Of a stretch of DNA of 19,211 bases, positions 18,402 through 19,211 are shown one piece after another. Numbering within the stretch: position 1 is the first letter of the stretch; every line of letters starts with the position of its first letter. The position numbers were made by a program, and so were the translations under genes. Under the pieces are notes generated by a model. The model saw only the letters and a program-made list of their open reading frames with translations, was not told where the DNA came from and did not search any database. The DNA is taken from the NCBI RefSeq assembly GCF_001949145.1, contig NW_019091371.1, positions 1,389,049 through 1,408,259 on the forward strand, read 5' to 3'. This stretch comes from Acanthaster planci (Eukaryota > Echinodermata > Asteroidea > Valvatida > Acanthasteridae).

Positions 18402-19032
18402 GTCCAGGACCACAGGACTTCCATGGTGGCCCACGTGACATGTATCAACAACGCCCTCATCCAGGAGGTAAACCCATGAACCAGATGCACCCGTTCCCTC
18501 AGCCCATGCATAACAATATAGGTCGTGGTATGTCACCTATGCCTAATAACATGATGCCGATGTCTAATGATACCACCAGCAATAGTGTGACGGTGCGAGA
18601 CCCTTTTTCAGATGCTGATTTGCAATCATCAGGTACTTTTCAAGGTGTTCGACCAGGCCAAGGGTCTTTCCCACAAGGAATGGCTCAAAATTCAGTTGAT
18701 GGGACGTACGTCGCTGGCATGAGTCAGTATCGTAACAACACAATGGGAGCTGGAGGAGATGCATTTAATAACATGGCTACCCACCCACCTACCAGTGGAC
18801 ATCCCACTGGGGAACCTTTTCCTAGTGGAATGCGGAACAATACCATGCCTGGCAATGATCCGTATACATCAGGTAGAAGAGACTCCGTGCCTGTGCCTGA
18901 TGGCTTCAATAGAAGGACTACTAATATGCCTGGTGCTGAGCCTTTTCCTGTCAATAATCGTGCAGCTGGAATGCCAATGAGTCAGGGAAACACTGGGCAG
19001 TTCCCTTATGGTCCACCTTATGAAAGGGAAAG
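18402..19032 (+). CDS. ARID1: ARID1/Osa-like gene, Met/Pro/Gly/Asn-rich exon after the ARID
   Basis: 631 nt. The acceptor is TTCTTTTTAACAG at 18401. The first two bases complete a Gly codon from the exon at 11137, and it ends in phase 2 at GAAAG|GTAAAT (19033). The sequence is low complexity, rich in M, P, G, N and Q. It keeps landmarks of the BAF250 region downstream of the ARID: a DPFSDADLQSSGTFQ segment (compare DAFNDGSDSTFQ in human ARID1A), a NDPYTSGRR segment (compare DPYGSM) and a final QFPYGPPYERER (compare YPYGGPYDRVR). The order of the three landmarks is conserved, which makes the assignment firm. Without the splice the frame would reach a stop at 19034-19036, just past the donor. 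The region is disordered and is thought to aid condensate formation and cofactor contact in this family, which I infer only from composition. The C-terminal BAF250_C domain is not in the window. Confidence 0.92.
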
Positions 19033-19211
19033 GTAAATAGACACAGGTTTTCTAAGTGAGGCCTTTTTATAGAGTCTTACCTTCACACCATTTGACTGAA
19101 GGAAAGTTTAACCCTTTTGCGACGGATGATGGTAAGAGCCGCCGTAAAAATTGAAATCCTCAGCCTGCTTTTCAGCTATTATCTTCGGCCCACGCTTGAG
19201 CAAACATGGTG
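19033..19211 (+). other. Start of the next ARID1-like intron
   Basis: It begins GTAAAT and shows no coding signal to the window end. The next exon should enter in phase 2 and, by family comparison, continue with a segment like VRTEPG. Confidence 0.7.

Noticed and set aside
1-19211. A new multi-gene biological system
   Set aside because: Only one host gene and several transposon remnants are supported. No cluster of unknown genes or associated regulatory array is visible.

Overview
The window looks like invertebrate animal nuclear DNA. It contains short exons with GT/AG (once GC/AG) borders, introns of 0.6 to more than 7 kb, a decayed DIRS-type retrotransposon and several inverted-repeat DNA transposon remnants. 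The one host gene I recognise resembles insect Osa more than vertebrate ARID1A/B in its diagnostic stretches. I would guess a marine invertebrate (echinoderm, hemichordate, cephalochordate or similar), but the phylum is not settled by what can be seen. No prokaryotic gene organisation is present.

Host gene: five exons of an ARID1/Osa (BAF250) gene lie on the + strand at 4614-4784 (Ser/Pro-rich linker), 7906-7938 (11-codon microexon), 8542-8718 (first half of the ARID domain), 10870-11137 (second half of the ARID domain plus a Ser/His-rich tail) and 18402-19032 (Met/Pro/Gly/Asn-rich region). Intron phases run 0,0,0,0,1,2 and every junction is in frame. Both ends of the gene lie outside the window. 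The protein is the DNA-binding, ARID-bearing subunit that defines the BAF class of SWI/SNF chromatin remodelling complexes. The intron that splits the ARID domain begins with GC rather than GT.

Region by region: 1-4613 is upstream intron. It holds a dispersed repeat (64-101, second copy at 11683-11720), a dead DIRS retrotransposon (about 660-2600, with RNase H and tyrosine recombinase remains), a 220-bp palindromic cluster with 16 GATC sites (2842-3080), and non-coding sequence with two NRF1-like motifs. Intron 4785-7905 carries a hairpin (6119-6140), an AATCCTSC-rich patch and a 9-copy 32-bp tandem repeat (6461-6752). Intron 8719-10869 carries a 635-bp inverted-repeat element and a puzzling 66-nt open, exon-like segment (10536-10601). 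Intron 11138-18401 carries an X-box-like site, an element with about 89-bp inverted repeats and a possible captured first exon, a strong hairpin, a 138-bp foldback element and an 841-bp inverted-repeat element.

Nothing here amounts to a new multi-gene system. The interesting points are the splicing of the ARID domain (GC donor, microexon with a microsatellite tract, possible cassette exon) and the density of small transposon remnants in the introns of a chromatin-remodelling gene.
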